Assembly: GCF_000166295.1 (NCBI RefSeq)
Contig: NC_017506.1
Location: forward strand, 558,001 to 622,000
Source of the DNA: Marinobacter adhaerens HP15
GTDB lineage: Bacteria; Pseudomonadota; Gammaproteobacteria; Pseudomonadales; Oleiphilaceae
Length of the DNA: 64,000 nucleotides
Reading direction: 5' to 3'
The position numbers and the translations under genes were made by a program. Under the pieces are notes generated by a model. That model was given only the letters and a program-made list of their open reading frames with translations. It made no database searches and was not told the origin of the DNA. Position 1 is the first letter of the stretch. Every line of letters starts with the position of its first letter. Below are positions 18,916-29,670 of the stretch, piece by piece.

Positions 18916-20655
18916 GTGTCCGATCAGGGAAAGAAGACAACATGGGGGCAGCGTTTGGCGTCCGGGCTGGCAGCCTGGCGTTTTGGCTCCGTCGTGGGCG
19001 TCTTCCTCCTGGTGGTGGGTGTGCTTGGCTGGCGCCTGGTCGACCTCCACGTCGTGGATAATGATTTCCTGCGCAAGCAGGGTGATGTCCGTACGATCCG
19101 GGTTGAGAGTATTGATGCTCATCGTGGTGTTGTCACCGATCGTTATGACGAGCCGCTGGCCGTCAGCACGCCAGTGCAGACCATCTGGGCGAATCCGTCT
19201 GAAGCCAATCCCTCCGAGGCGCGACTCACCAACCTTGCGCGGCTGCTCGATATCAATGAAGCCTCTCTCCGGCAGCGTCTCGAAGAATACTCCGGGCGGG
19301 AATTCATCTATCTGCGCCGCAAGGTTCAGCCGGATCTGGCCAGAAAGGTTCTCGAATTGGAGATTGACGGGATATACACCCGTCAGGAGTACCGTCGCTA
19401 TTACCCCGCCGGCGAAGTGACTGCTCACGTTGTGGGCTTCACCGACATCGACGAACGCGGGCAGGAAGGGATCGAACTCGCCTACAACCAGTGGCTGTCC
19501 GGTGAAACCGGCCGGAAGCGGGTCCTGAAAGACAACCGCGGCCGGGTTATCAAGGATCTGACCCTGATTCGCGATGCCAGCCCCGGCCAGAACCTCGCCC
19601 TCAGCATCGACCTGCGCCTCCAGTACCTGGCCTATCGGGAACTCAAGGCTGTGGTGGCGGCTCATAATGCCAGAGGGGGTACGCTGGTCATGCTCGACGT
19701 GGATACCGGTGAGGTCCTGGCGATGGTCAACCAGGGGTCCTATAACCCCAATGACCGCAGTCAGCTCGCAGCGGAAAATCTTCGAAACAAGGCTATCACC
19801 GACCTGTTCGAGCCAGGCTCAACCATGAAGCCGATCACCATGGCGGCGGCTCTGGAATCCGGCAGCTACTCGGTTAACAGCACCATTGATACCAACCCGG
19901 GTTTTCGCCGTTTCGGTCGTTTCACCATCCGGGATCATCGCAACTATGGCGTCATGGATATGACCGAGATCATCGTCAAGTCCAGCAACGTCGGAATCAG
20001 CCGGATTGCTACCGACCTTGGCGGCGATGTGATTCGTGATCTCTACGCCCGTCTGGGACTTGGCCAGCCAACGGGGATCGGTTTTCCCGGCGAAGCCGTG
20101 GGCGTATTGCCATCGCCGCCCAAGTGGCGCCCCGTGGAAGAGGCGACACTGTCCTACGGATACGGTATGAGCGTGAACGCTCTTCAACTGGCCCAGGCCT
20201 ATATGGTGATCGCCAATGGTGGCGTGCGCTATCCCCTGAGCCTGGTCCGGCAGGACAAGAAGCCGGAGGGGCAGCGAGTGCTCTCGGAGCAGGTCACCCT
20301 CCAGGTTCGCAATATGCTGCGCGAGGCCGTTTCAAGGGGTACCGGTAAGCGGGCCCAGCCTGGATTCTACTCGGCTGGCGGCAAGACTGGGACTGTTCAT
20401 CTTGTTGGGGCCCAGGGTTACGAGGATAGCCAGTACAAGGCGATTTTTGCCGGTATGGCGCCTATTGATAACCCGAGGCTGGTTACGGTTGTGGCCGTTG
20501 ATGCGCCGCAGTCCGGAGAATACTACGGTGGTGAAGTGGCCGCGCCAGTATTCTCACGGGTAATGAGTGACGCACTGCGACTGTTGAATGTGAAGCCTGA
20601 ACTGGAAGTGGGAGAGGCCGAAATGGCTGCTTCTGCATCCGGAGAGCGAGGGTAG
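18916..20655 (+). CDS. ftsI: Septal peptidoglycan transpeptidase FtsI (PBP3)
   Basis: Class B penicillin-binding protein that cross-links septal peptidoglycan with FtsW. About 579 aa: an N-terminal membrane helix (VVGVFLLVVGVLGWRLVDL), a pedestal domain, then the transpeptidase domain with S-T-M-K (catalytic Ser about residue 302), S-S-N (356-358) and K-T-G (490-492). A GTG start at 18916 is preferred because AGGGTGA lies five nt upstream; the GTG at 18907 overlaps that sequence and would add three residues. Confidence 0.95.
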   Translation: MSDQGKKTTWGQRLASGLAAWRFGSVVGVFLLVVGVLGWRLVDLHVVDNDFLRKQGDVRTIRVESIDAHRGVVTDRYDEPLAVSTPVQTIWANPSEANPSEARLTNLARLLDINEASLRQRLEEYSGREFIYLRRKVQPDLARKVLELEIDGIYTRQEYRRYYPAGEVTAHVVGFTDIDERGQEGIELAYNQWLSGETGRKRVLKDNRGRVIKDLTLIRDASPGQNLALSIDLRLQYLAYRELKAVVAAHNARGGTLVMLDVDTGEVLAMVNQGSYNPNDRSQLAAENLRNKAITDLFEPGSTMKPITMAAALESGSYSVNSTIDTNPGFRRFGRFTIRDHRNYGVMDMTEIIVKSSNVGISRIATDLGGDVIRDLYARLGLGQPTGIGFPGEAVGVLPSPPKWRPVEEATLSYGYGMSVNALQLAQAYMVIANGGVRYPLSLVRQDKKPEGQRVLSEQVTLQVRNMLREAVSRGTGKRAQPGFYSAGGKTGTVHLVGAQGYEDSQYKAIFAGMAPIDNPRLVTVVAVDAPQSGEYYGGEVAAPVFSRVMSDALRLLNVKPELEVGEAEMAASASGERG

Positions 20656-20659
20656 GCCT

Positions 20660-22144
20660 ATGTGCATCACATCTCTCAGCACGTTATTGCAGGGTATCGT
20701 AGCGGTTCCGTCGGTGTTCGACGTGACCATCCACGGACTGAAAACCGACAGTCGGGAAGTCGCCTCCGGCGATGCCTTTATCGCCCTCTCGGGCGCCCGA
20801 ACGCCGGCTGACTTCTATGTCGATAAGGCGATTGCAGCGGGCGCAACGGTCATCCTCCTGGAAGCGCAGCAGGCGGGAGAGTGCACCGAACACCACGGTG
20901 CCTTGATCGTACCTGTCGCTGGCCTACGCAGTCTGGTGGGGCGAATCGCTGATCGCTTTTTCGAGCATCCGTCGCAACGGCTTCGCCTGATTGGCGTGAC
21001 CGGAACCAATGGCAAGACGTCGGTCTGCCAGTATGTCGCACAGCTGCTCAAGGAAACGGGAACGCCCTGCGGCATCCTCGGCACCCTGGGCTATGGCATG
21101 CCCGGCGCCCTGCAGCCTGCGACGCATACGACACCGGATGCGGTTCAGGTTAACCGGGTGCTGTCCCGGATCGTGAAACAGGAAGGTCGGGCAGCCGTGA
21201 TGGAGGTGTCCTCCCATGCCCTTGACCAGGGCCGCGTGGATAACCTCTCGATGACCGGCGCTGTATTCACGAATCTGACCCGGGATCATCTGGATTACCA
21301 CGGTTCCATGGAAGCCTATGGTGCCGCCAAGGCGCAGCTTTTCCAGCGCGAAGAGCTGCATTTTTCGGTAATCAACTTTGACGATCCATTTGGTCGACAG
21401 CTCTTCGAACAGCTGGACGGCAAATGTGATCGGGTGCGCTACAGCCTGCACGAGGCCCAGACCGAGCTCTGGTTACGGGAATTCCGACCAACCGACGAAG
21501 GCTTTGAAGCTGAGGTCGATGGCGAGTGGGGCCGGTTTGTTGTCTCGGTTCCGCTGATGGGAAGTTTCAACGCGAGCAATGTGTTGGCGGCTATGGCAAC
21601 GGTTCTGACGCTTGGCGTGCCGATCGAGCGCGTGCAGCAGGCTGTGGGTCGGCTCACACCGCCACCGGGCAGGCTGGAGCGGTTTGTGGGTGCTAATGGT
21701 GTCAGGGTGGTGGTCGATTACGCCCACACCCCGGATGCCCTCGCCAATGCTCTGACAGCACTGCGTCCGCACGTTACCGGTGAACTGGTGTGCGTGTTTG
21801 GTTGCGGCGGTGACCGTGATGCCGGTAAACGTCCGGAAATGGCCCGGGAAGCCGAGAGGCTTGCAGATCGGGTGGTCGTTACTGATGACAATCCCCGCAG
21901 TGAGGACCCCGAAACAATTGCAGAGCACATCCTCGCCGGTTTCACGGACGCTGCCCGGGTCTCTGTTATCCATGACCGGGCCGAGGCCATTCGGTCGACG
22001 ATCCGCTCGGCCACGCCGAACGACGTAGTTCTGATCGCAGGGAAAGGCCACGAGGCTTATCAGGAAATCGCCGGCCAGAAATACCCGTTCAGTGATGCGG
22101 AGCAGGTTCGCCACGTCTTGAAACTCAATGGGGGTGTGGCATGA
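20660..22144 (+). CDS. murE: UDP-MurNAc-tripeptide synthetase (meso-diaminopimelate adding)
   Basis: Adds the third residue of the stem peptide. The 494 aa Mur ligase has the ATP loop VTGTNGKTSV, the SSHALDQGRVD segment and the DNPRSEDP motif (near residue 415) that in this family marks specificity for meso-diaminopimelate rather than lysine. Begins 4 nt after ftsI and overlaps murF by 4 nt. Confidence 0.96.
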   Translation: MCITSLSTLLQGIVAVPSVFDVTIHGLKTDSREVASGDAFIALSGARTPADFYVDKAIAAGATVILLEAQQAGECTEHHGALIVPVAGLRSLVGRIADRFFEHPSQRLRLIGVTGTNGKTSVCQYVAQLLKETGTPCGILGTLGYGMPGALQPATHTTPDAVQVNRVLSRIVKQEGRAAVMEVSSHALDQGRVDNLSMTGAVFTNLTRDHLDYHGSMEAYGAAKAQLFQREELHFSVINFDDPFGRQLFEQLDGKCDRVRYSLHEAQTELWLREFRPTDEGFEAEVDGEWGRFVVSVPLMGSFNASNVLAAMATVLTLGVPIERVQQAVGRLTPPPGRLERFVGANGVRVVVDYAHTPDALANALTALRPHVTGELVCVFGCGGDRDAGKRPEMAREAERLADRVVVTDDNPRSEDPETIAEHILAGFTDAARVSVIHDRAEAIRSTIRSATPNDVVLIAGKGHEAYQEIAGQKYPFSDAEQVRHVLKLNGGVA

Positions 22145-23529
22145 TGCGCGCCTTTTCGCTGGCGGAAGCCAAGGGTTGGCTGGGCGCCCAGTGCGCTTCG
22201 GGCGACCTTGCGTCGGTGAGCTTCGCCGGAGTTTCCACTGATACCCGCACTCTCGAGCCTGGCCAGCTGTTTGTGGCCCTGCGCGGCGAAAATTTCGACG
22301 GCCATCGTTTCCTGCAACAGGCCATGGATAAAGGCGCAGTTGGCCTGGTGGTCGATACGCCTGATACCAACCTGGCTCTGCCTCAGTTGGTAGTGAATGA
22401 AACGCTGGAGGCCCTTGCCCGGCTAGCGGCCGCCAATCGTGAAGAAAGCACAGCCGCCATCCTCGCGATCACTGGCAGCAGCGGCAAGACAACCGTCAAG
22501 GAGATGTGCGCCGCCATTCTCTCGCAGATGGGCAAGACGCTTTCAACGAAAGGCAACCTGAACAATCACATCGGCGTTCCGCTTACGCTGTTCGGCCTTT
22601 CTCCCGAACACCAGTACGGCGTGATTGAACTGGGTGCCAGTGGGCTGGGTGAAATTGCCCATACCGTCGCCCTGGCAAAGCCCCGCGTTGCCATTCTCAC
22701 GAATGCTGGCGAGGCCCATCTGGAAGGGTTTGGCAGCTACGAGAATATTGTCCTGGCCAAGGGCGAAATCATTGACGGCGTCGCGTCAGACGGGCTGATG
22801 GTGCTCAACGGTGACGATCCGGCCTTCGCGCAGTGGCGCTCCCGTGCCGGGGCCCGCCGCGTCGCAGGTGTCAGCCGTCTCGGCGCCGAGGCGGATTATC
22901 ACGCGGTCATTGATGGCCAGGACGCCGGAACCAGAACCTTTCAGGTGAGCGGCCCGGACGGCTGGCTATGCCGGGTCACGCTGGGCCTGGAGGGCGATCA
23001 CAACATCACCAACATGCTGCTTGCCATCGCGGCCACCCGTGAGTTGGGTGCCAGTGATCAGGCGATTGTTGCAGGGCTGGCCAGTGTTGCGCCGGTGAAA
23101 GGGCGGCTTCAGGTCTTGGAGTTGTCGCCGGAAATGACGCTGATTGACGACAGTTACAACGCCAACCCGTCGTCCATGAAAGCTGCGCTCGGGGTGCTGG
23201 CCGGCCGTGCAGGTCAGAAGATTGCTGTACTCGGTGCCATGGCAGAGCTTGGCGCCAAGGCAAATGCGTTGCACAGGGAAGTTGGAGTGTGCGCCCGGGA
23301 GCATGGTATCGATCGACTGATTACCGTGGGGCCGGGTTGTGAAGGTTATGCCGACGGGTTTGGCGAGTCCACGGAACTCGGGCTGAGCCATGAGCAGGCC
23401 GTTGAATCGGCGATTGGGGATAAAAACACACCATTGACAGTGCTGGTCAAGGGTTCTCGCAGTTCCGCCATGGAGCGTGTGGTGGAGGGAATTAAAGAAA
23501 AGGTGAATAACTCATGCTGCTCTGGCTGA
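22141..23529 (+). CDS. murF: UDP-MurNAc-tripeptide--D-Ala-D-Ala ligase
   Basis: Completes the pentapeptide by adding the D-Ala-D-Ala made by Ddl. The 462 aa protein shows [22 protein letters not shown] at the N-terminal UDP-binding domain, the ATP loop [24 protein letters not shown] and the [11 protein letters not shown] segment typical of MurF. Overlaps murE by 4 nt and the next gene by 16 nt. Confidence 0.96.
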   Translation: MMRAFSLAEAKGWLGAQCASGDLASVSFAGVSTDTRTLEPGQLFVALRGENFDGHRFLQQAMDKGAVGLVVDTPDTNLALPQLVVNETLEALARLAAANREESTAAILAITGSSGKTTVKEMCAAILSQMGKTLSTKGNLNNHIGVPLTLFGLSPEHQYGVIELGASGLGEIAHTVALAKPRVAILTNAGEAHLEGFGSYENIVLAKGEIIDGVASDGLMVLNGDDPAFAQWRSRAGARRVAGVSRLGAEADYHAVIDGQDAGTRTFQVSGPDGWLCRVTLGLEGDHNITNMLLAIAATRELGASDQAIVAGLASVAPVKGRLQVLELSPEMTLIDDSYNANPSSMKAALGVLAGRAGQKIAVLGAMAELGAKANALHREVGVCAREHGIDRLITVGPGCEGYADGFGESTELGLSHEQAVESAIGDKNTPLTVLVKGSRSSAMERVVEGIKEKVNNSCCSG

Positions 23530-24599
23530 CAGAGGTCCTATCACAGTATTTCTCCGCACTGACGGTGTTTCAGTACCTGACCCTGCGTGGAATTCTGGGC
23601 ACACTCACCGCGCTGCTGATTTCGCTGATCATCGGCCCCGTGATGATCCGCAAGCTGAGCCAGTACCAGATTGGTCAGGCGGTGAGAGATGACGGTCCGC
23701 AAACCCATCTCAGCAAAGCTGGCACCCCGACTATGGGTGGCGCATTGATCCTGGTGGCCATTGGCATCAGTACGCTGCTCTGGGCGGATCTTGGTAACCG
23801 CTACGTCTGGGTCACCCTGCTGGTGACGCTCCTGTTCGGCGCAATCGGCTGGGTTGATGACTATCGCAAAGTGGTGGAACGTAACCCGCGGGGCCTGCCG
23901 GCCCGCTGGAAGTATTTCTGGCAGTCGGTTATCGGCGCTACGGCGGCCGTTGTGTTGTTCTTCAGTTCCGCCTTGCCCCAGGAGACGTCCCTGTATGTGC
24001 CCTTTGTAAAGCAGGTATCCCTCACCCTTGGCCCGGTGCTGTTCATTCTGCTCACCTATTTCGTGATCGTTGGCAGCAGCAATGCCGTCAACCTGACGGA
24101 CGGCCTTGATGGCCTGGCAATCATGCCGACGGTGATGGTCGCCGGAGCGCTTGGTATCTTCGCTTACCTGTCCGGGCACGCCCAGTTCGCCAATTACCTG
24201 TTGATCCCGCATCTCCCGGGCACCGGGGAGCTTATCGTATTCTGCGGCGCACTCGTTGGCGCCGGGCTTGGTTTCCTCTGGTTCAACACCTACCCGGCCC
24301 AGGTCTTCATGGGGGATGTGGGTGCCTTGGCCCTAGGTGCCGCCCTGGGTGTGGTCGCGGTGATTGTTCGCCAGGAAATAGTGCTGTTCATCATGGGCGG
24401 TGTGTTCGTGATGGAAACCGTGTCGGTGATCCTGCAGGTAGCGTCCTTCCGTCTGACCGGGCGGCGGATATTCCGCATGGCGCCGCTGCATCACCACTTT
24501 GAACTGAAAGGCTGGCCGGAGCCACGAGTGATTGTCCGGTTCTGGGTTATCACGGTCGTTCTGGTCCTGATTGGCATTGCCAGTCTGAAACTGAGATAG
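23514..24599 (+). CDS. mraY: Phospho-N-acetylmuramoyl-pentapeptide transferase
   Basis: Transfers phospho-MurNAc-pentapeptide to undecaprenyl phosphate, forming lipid I in the inner membrane. The 361 aa polytopic protein (about ten helices) carries the catalytic DDYRK motif ([10 protein letters not shown]), the [13 protein letters not shown] loop, [11 protein letters not shown] and the PLHHHFE motif. The ATG sits within the last 16 nt of murF, the deepest overlap in the cluster. Confidence 0.97.
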   Translation: MLLWLTEVLSQYFSALTVFQYLTLRGILGTLTALLISLIIGPVMIRKLSQYQIGQAVRDDGPQTHLSKAGTPTMGGALILVAIGISTLLWADLGNRYVWVTLLVTLLFGAIGWVDDYRKVVERNPRGLPARWKYFWQSVIGATAAVVLFFSSALPQETSLYVPFVKQVSLTLGPVLFILLTYFVIVGSSNAVNLTDGLDGLAIMPTVMVAGALGIFAYLSGHAQFANYLLIPHLPGTGELIVFCGALVGAGLGFLWFNTYPAQVFMGDVGALALGAALGVVAVIVRQEIVLFIMGGVFVMETVSVILQVASFRLTGRRIFRMAPLHHHFELKGWPEPRVIVRFWVITVVLVLIGIASLKLR

Positions 24600-24614
24600 G
24601 AAAGCGCTGCAACT

Positions 24615-25955
24615 ATGAGTGTCATTGTTTCGGATCGTCGCACACTGGTCGTAGGGCTCGGTAAAACCGGGCTTTCCTGCGTGCGCTACCTGTCCGAACA
24701 GGGGCGGGACGTTGCTGTGGCCGATAGCCGCACGGCTCCTCCGGGTCTTGATCAGCTGAAGGCCGGTTGGCCGGATATTCCGGTACACCTCGGGACCTTT
24801 GACGCAGAGCTGTTTGCCGGTTTCAACGAACTGGTGGTCAGCCCGGGAATCAGCATTGCCGAACCAGCCATTGCAGCTGCCGCCCGCCAGGGAGCAAGAA
24901 TCCGGGGTGACATTGATCTGTTCGCCGAGGCTGCCGATGCGCCGATCGTCGCGATCACTGGCTCCAATGGCAAAACCACCGTCACCACACTGGTGGGTGA
25001 GATGGCCAAAGCGGCGGGCCGGAACGTCGCCGTTGGCGGCAATATCGGTACCCCGGCCCTTGATCTTCTTGGCCAGGGCGCAGACCTGTATGTGCTCGAG
25101 CTTTCGAGTTTCCAGCTTGAGACCACGGACGAGCTGAACGCCCTTGCGGCAACGGTGCTCAACCTCAGTGACGACCACATGGACCGTTACCCCAACAAGA
25201 TGGCGTATTTCCAGGCCAAGCAGCGGATATTCCGGGGTTGCAAGAACGCCATTGTCAATCTGGACGATGCCCTGAGCACCCCCATGGCAAGGGACAACCT
25301 GAGGTTCCTGTGTTTCGGCTTCCATCGGGTGAATCCCGAGACGTTCAGCACCCGAGACGATGACCAGGGCACCTGGATTACCTTCGGGTTCGATAACCTC
25401 TTGCTGGCCAGCGAGTTGAAGCTGATGGGGCATCACAACATCAGCAACGTGATGGCTGCTCTGGCACTGGGCCATGCCGCCGGGCTGCCCATGGATGTGA
25501 TGCTCAGGGTAGCGCGGGAATTTCCGGGGCTGCCGCATCGCTGTGAATTCGTGCGCCGGCTGAACGATGTGGACTTCATCAACGATTCCAAGGGAACCAA
25601 TGTCGGCGCCACGGTAGCCGCTATTGAAAGCCTCGCCCCGGACAAAGGCAAAGTGGTGCTGATTGCCGGTGGTGATGGCAAAGGGGCTGATTTTACCGCC
25701 CTGGAAGCGCCCATTGCCCTGCATTGCCGGGCCGTGCTGCTGATCGGACGTGATGCGCCGGCCATCGCCGATGTGCTGGGCAGCGGTATTCCCGTGCACC
25801 GGGTAGGTAGCCTTGCCGAGGCGGTTTCCCGCTCTGCCGAACTGGCCATGCCCGGAGACCGGGTGTTGCTCTCGCCGGCATGCGCCAGCTTTGACATGTT
25901 CCGCGACTATCTTGATCGCGGTGACCAGTTCCGTTCTCTGGTGGAGGCCCTGTGA
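24615..25955 (+). CDS. murD: UDP-MurNAc-L-Ala--D-Glu ligase
   Basis: Adds D-glutamate, the second residue of the stem peptide. The 446 aa Mur ligase has an N-terminal Rossmann-like domain (VVGLGKTGLSCVRYL), the ATP loop ITGSNGKTTV, the LSSFQLETT segment, NDSKGTNVGAT and LLSPACASFDMF near the C-terminus, all typical of MurD. Its TGA overlaps the ftsW ATG by one base. Confidence 0.96.
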   Translation: MSVIVSDRRTLVVGLGKTGLSCVRYLSEQGRDVAVADSRTAPPGLDQLKAGWPDIPVHLGTFDAELFAGFNELVVSPGISIAEPAIAAAARQGARIRGDIDLFAEAADAPIVAITGSNGKTTVTTLVGEMAKAAGRNVAVGGNIGTPALDLLGQGADLYVLELSSFQLETTDELNALAATVLNLSDDHMDRYPNKMAYFQAKQRIFRGCKNAIVNLDDALSTPMARDNLRFLCFGFHRVNPETFSTRDDDQGTWITFGFDNLLLASELKLMGHHNISNVMAALALGHAAGLPMDVMLRVAREFPGLPHRCEFVRRLNDVDFINDSKGTNVGATVAAIESLAPDKGKVVLIAGGDGKGADFTALEAPIALHCRAVLLIGRDAPAIADVLGSGIPVHRVGSLAEAVSRSAELAMPGDRVLLSPACASFDMFRDYLDRGDQFRSLVEAL

Positions 25956-27154
25956 TGCACGCAGATCTTCCACTCCAGAACCGGAACCCGTGGCTGGGCG
26001 AGATACAGCCCCTGCCGATGTTGGTGATCAGCTCCGTGGCATTGCTGGTGATGGGTGTGGTCATGATTTCCTCGGCGTCCATGGATATGGCTGCCGAAAC
26101 CATGGGTAACAGCTACCACTATGTGATCCGTCAGCTGATGTTTGCCGGTCTTGGTTGTCTGCTGGCCCTGGTAGCGGTGAACGTGCCGGTGGCCTGGTGG
26201 GAGCGCAGCGGCTGGCTGCTGCTGGGCATCGGTCTGTTGGTCCTGGTTCTGGTGTTGACGCCCCTGGGCCGTACCGTGAACGGCTCCACCCGCTGGATTC
26301 CGTTCGGCCTGTTCAACGTCCAGGTCTCGGAAGTGGCGAAACTCTGCCTGATTGCCTACTTGGCCGGCTACGTGGTCCGTCGCCGGGATGAACTGCTCAA
26401 TACCTGGCTTGGTTTCCTGAAGCCGTTGGTCGTTCTCGGTTTGGCATCGGTTCTGCTGGTGATTCAGCCGGACTTCGGTGCCACCGTGGTGTTGGTGACG
26501 GCAGCGGCGGGGATGATTTTCCTGAGCGGTGTCCGGCTGAGCCGGTTCGTGCCCCTGATCGGCACGCTGGTGGTTCTGGGTGCCATTCTGATCGTTACCC
26601 AGCCTTACCGTCTGAAACGGGTTGTCAGCTATCTCGATCCCTGGAAAGACCAGTTCGACAGCGGTTACCAGTTGACCCAGTCCCTGATTGCCTTCGGTCG
26701 CGGAGACTGGGGTGGTGTCGGCCTGGGTAACTCCATCCAGAAGCTGTTCTATCTGCCGGAGGCCCACACCGACTTTATCTTCGCCATTATCGCCGAGGAA
26801 TTCGGTCTCCTGGGATCCTTGCTGGTACTCAGTCTGTTCACCCTGCTGGTGGTGACCGGATTCGTCATTGCCCGCCGGGCCGAGAAGGCGGACATGCCGT
26901 TCGGCGCGTGTTTTGCCTATGGGCTGACCCTGCTGATTGGCCTGCAGGCAGGCATCAACATGGCGGTCAGCACCGGGCTTCTGCCAACCAAGGGGCTGAC
27001 TCTGCCGCTGGTGAGCTACGGTGGATCCAGTCTGATGATTACCTGTATCTGCATTGGCGTTCTTGCCCGTGTGGAAATGGAGCGCCTGGATCAGGAAAAG
27101 CTGGCCCGAGAGAAAACCGGTCCGAAGGCGCGGGGAGGTGCGGTGTATGACTGA
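25955..27154 (+). CDS. ftsW: Septal peptidoglycan glycosyltransferase FtsW
   Basis: SEDS-family polymerase of septal glycan strands, partner of FtsI. The 399 aa protein has about ten membrane helices and the conserved segments GRTVNGSTRWI, QPDFGATVVL and the C-terminal GLLPTKGLTLPLVSYGGSS. The ATG at 25955 lies 7 nt after GGAGG; a GTG three nt upstream is the alternative. It overlaps murD by one base and murG by eight. Confidence 0.96.
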   Translation: MHADLPLQNRNPWLGEIQPLPMLVISSVALLVMGVVMISSASMDMAAETMGNSYHYVIRQLMFAGLGCLLALVAVNVPVAWWERSGWLLLGIGLLVLVLVLTPLGRTVNGSTRWIPFGLFNVQVSEVAKLCLIAYLAGYVVRRRDELLNTWLGFLKPLVVLGLASVLLVIQPDFGATVVLVTAAAGMIFLSGVRLSRFVPLIGTLVVLGAILIVTQPYRLKRVVSYLDPWKDQFDSGYQLTQSLIAFGRGDWGGVGLGNSIQKLFYLPEAHTDFIFAIIAEEFGLLGSLLVLSLFTLLVVTGFVIARRAEKADMPFGACFAYGLTLLIGLQAGINMAVSTGLLPTKGLTLPLVSYGGSSLMITCICIGVLARVEMERLDQEKLAREKTGPKARGGAVYD

Positions 27155-28232
27155 ACAGCGTCGCTTCCTGATGATGGCCGGCGGTACCGGCGGGCACGTG
27201 TTCCCGGCCCTGGCAACGGCTCGGGCGCTTGAGGCTCGTGGTCACCAGGTGTACTGGCTCGGAGCCAGTGGCGGAATGGAACAGAGACTGATCGGCGAAA
27301 CCGATATCCCGCTGTCACTGATTCATATTTCCGGTTTGCGGGGCAAGGGTAAGCTCGCTCTCTTGCTGGCGCCGTTCCGGCTGATGCGGGCGCTGGGTGA
27401 AGCCTTCACCATCCTGCGCCGGATTCGCCCGGATTGCGTTGTAGGCATGGGCGGATTTGTTACCGGGCCCGGTGGTGTTGCCGCCTGGCTGAACCGTACG
27501 CCGCTGGTGATTCATGAACAGAACGCGATCGCCGGAATGACCAACCGCATCCTGGTCAGGTTTGCAGAAACCGTGCTCGAGGCTTTTCCGGGTAGCTTCG
27601 GGCCGAAAGTGGTTACCCGCTGTACCGGCAATCCGGTGCGGGAAGACCTTGCCTCCTTGCCCGTTCCGGAAAAGCGCCTGGCGGACCGTGAAGGTGCTCT
27701 CAGGCTGCTGGTGATCGGCGGCAGTCTCGGCGCGCAGGTCTTTAATGAGCAGCTCCCCGAGGCGCTGGCCATGTTGCCGGAAGGTGATCGGCCCGTGGTC
27801 CGCCACCAGTGTGGTGAGCGCCATGCCGAGGCGGCGAAGCAGGCCTATGAGGAGCATGGCGTGGCGGCGGCCGTTGAGCCGTTCATCAAGGACATGGCCG
27901 AGGCCTATCAGTGGGCCGACCTGGTGCTGTGCCGGGCAGGCGCGTTGACCGTTTCGGAATTGTGCGCCGCGGGTATCGGCGCTGTGCTGGTGCCGTTTCC
28001 CCACGCCGTGGATGATCACCAGACGAAAAACGGGCAACAAATGGTGTCGGCGAAGGCAGCCATTCTGATTCCACAGGCAAAAATGACCCCGGCGGTGCTT
28101 GCGGAAACCCTGGGTGATCTGGCCCGGAATCGTGACCGGGTAAACGAAATGGCGAAGGCCGCCCGAACATTGGCCCGCCCTGATGCAACGGAGAGAGTCG
28201 TGAATTACTGTCTGGAGGCCGCCAATGGCTGA
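27147..28232 (+). CDS. murG: UDP-GlcNAc--MurNAc-pentapeptide-undecaprenol GlcNAc transferase
   Basis: GT-B glycosyltransferase on the inner face of the membrane that converts lipid I to lipid II. 361 aa with the glycine loops [15 protein letters not shown] and [12 protein letters not shown], the [13 protein letters not shown] segment, [12 protein letters not shown] and the donor-binding [23 protein letters not shown] region. The ATG at 27147 lies within the ftsW end and follows GGGGAGG; an upstream ATG at 27054 lies deep in ftsW. Confidence 0.96.
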   Translation: MTEQRRFLMMAGGTGGHVFPALATARALEARGHQVYWLGASGGMEQRLIGETDIPLSLIHISGLRGKGKLALLLAPFRLMRALGEAFTILRRIRPDCVVGMGGFVTGPGGVAAWLNRTPLVIHEQNAIAGMTNRILVRFAETVLEAFPGSFGPKVVTRCTGNPVREDLASLPVPEKRLADREGALRLLVIGGSLGAQVFNEQLPEALAMLPEGDRPVVRHQCGERHAEAAKQAYEEHGVAAAVEPFIKDMAEAYQWADLVLCRAGALTVSELCAAGIGAVLVPFPHAVDDHQTKNGQQMVSAKAAILIPQAKMTPAVLAETLGDLARNRDRVNEMAKAARTLARPDATERVVNYCLEAANG

Positions 28233-29670
28233 TGCAAATAATCCGCCCCTGGTCTATCAGGTGCCTGAAATGCGCCGGATCCGTCACATCCACTTTGTGG
28301 GGATTGGTGGTGCGGGGATGAGCGGCATCGCCGAGGTTCTCAAGAATCAGGGCTACGACGTTTCCGGATCGGATCTGAAAGAAGGGGCGGTTACCGATCG
28401 TCTCAAGGGTATGGGCGTAGAAGTGCAGATCGGTCACCGGGAAGAGAACAGCGCCAGTGCCGATGTGGTTGTGGTGTCTTCAGCGGTATCTGCGGAAAAC
28501 CCGGAAGTCGTGGCGGCCCGCAGTCGTCGGGTGCCGATTGTACCCAGGGCAGAAATGCTGGCGGAAATCATGCGCTATCGCCACGGCATCGCCGTTGCTG
28601 GAACCCATGGCAAGACCACAACCACCAGCCTGATTGCATCCATTCTGGGTGAGGCGGGCCTGGACCCGACTTTCGTGATTGGCGGCAAGCTGAACAGCGC
28701 CGGCACTAACGCTCAGTTGGGCGGTTCCCGCTATCTGGTGGCGGAGGCCGACGAAAGTGATGCGTCCTTCCTGCATCTGACGCCGGTGATTTCAGTGGTG
28801 ACCAACATCGAAGCGGACCATATGGATACCTATGGCGGCGATGTCGAGAAGCTGAAGCAGACCTTTGTGGACTTTCTGCACAACCTGCCGTTTTACGGTG
28901 TTGCGGTGATGTGCGTCGATGACGGTTACGTTCAGGAGATCATCCCCCGGATATCCCGGGCCATCATCACCTACGGAATTGACAACCCGGAGGCGGATTA
29001 CCGGGCCGAGAGCATCAATTCCGACGGTTTGCGGACCCACTTTGTGGTGAAGCGTCCGGCCGGGCGCAGCGACCTTACGGTCGAGCTGAAAATGCCGGGC
29101 CGTCATAACGTGCTGAACGCGCTGGCGGCCATAGCCGTGGCCACAGACGAAGGCGTCGCCGATGATGCGATCTGCCGCGGGCTGGCCGGATTTGCCGGTG
29201 TCGGCCGCCGGTTCCAGGTTTACGGCGATTACCAGACCCCCAAGGGCACGGTCACCCTGGTGGACGATTACGGTCACCACCCGACGGAGGTAGAGGCTGT
29301 TATCCGGGCTGCACATGATGCCTGGCCCGACCGGCGTCTGGTCATGCTTTACCAGCCGCACCGCTTTACGCGGACCCGCGACCTTTATGAAGACTTTGTC
29401 CGGGTGCTTTCGGAAGTGGACGGCCTGCTTTTAATGGACGTGTATTCCGCCGGCGAACCGGCGATTCCGGGGGCCGATGGTCGGGCCCTGTGTCGCAGTA
29501 TTCGCCAGCGCGGGCAGGTGGAACCGGTATTTGTTGAGGACAACCTGGAAATCGAGTCCCTGCTGGCCAATGTGCTGCAGGACGGTGATCTGCTGATAAC
29601 CCAGGGCGCCGGCGATATTGGCGGCGTGGCAGCGCGGCTGGCAGCCGCGGGAGTGATAGCTGGTGAGTGA
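28225..29670 (+). CDS. murC: UDP-N-acetylmuramate--L-alanine ligase
   Basis: First Mur ligase: adds L-Ala to UDP-MurNAc. The 481 aa sequence has the N-terminal [17 protein letters not shown] loop, ATP loop [11 protein letters not shown], the [12 protein letters not shown] segment and [10 protein letters not shown]. Overlaps murG and ddl by 8 nt each, so translation is probably coupled through the block. Confidence 0.97.
   Translation: MADANNPPLVYQVPEMRRIRHIHFVGIGGAGMSGIAEVLKNQGYDVSGSDLKEGAVTDRLKGMGVEVQIGHREENSASADVVVVSSAVSAENPEVVAARSRRVPIVPRAEMLAEIMRYRHGIAVAGTHGKTTTTSLIASILGEAGLDPTFVIGGKLNSAGTNAQLGGSRYLVAEADESDASFLHLTPVISVVTNIEADHMDTYGGDVEKLKQTFVDFLHNLPFYGVAVMCVDDGYVQEIIPRISRAIITYGIDNPEADYRAESINSDGLRTHFVVKRPAGRSDLTVELKMPGRHNVLNALAAIAVATDEGVADDAICRGLAGFAGVGRRFQVYGDYQTPKGTVTLVDDYGHHPTEVEAVIRAAHDAWPDRRLVMLYQPHRFTRTRDLYEDFVRVLSEVDGLLLMDVYSAGEPAIPGADGRALCRSIRQRGQVEPVFVEDNLEIESLLANVLQDGDLLITQGAGDIGGVAARLAAAGVIAGE

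Noticed and set aside
24333..25973. 546-codon reverse-strand frame opposite murD and the mraY end
   Set aside because: Antisense to well-supported genes with full Mur-ligase motifs; His/Gln-rich composition typical of antisense translation.
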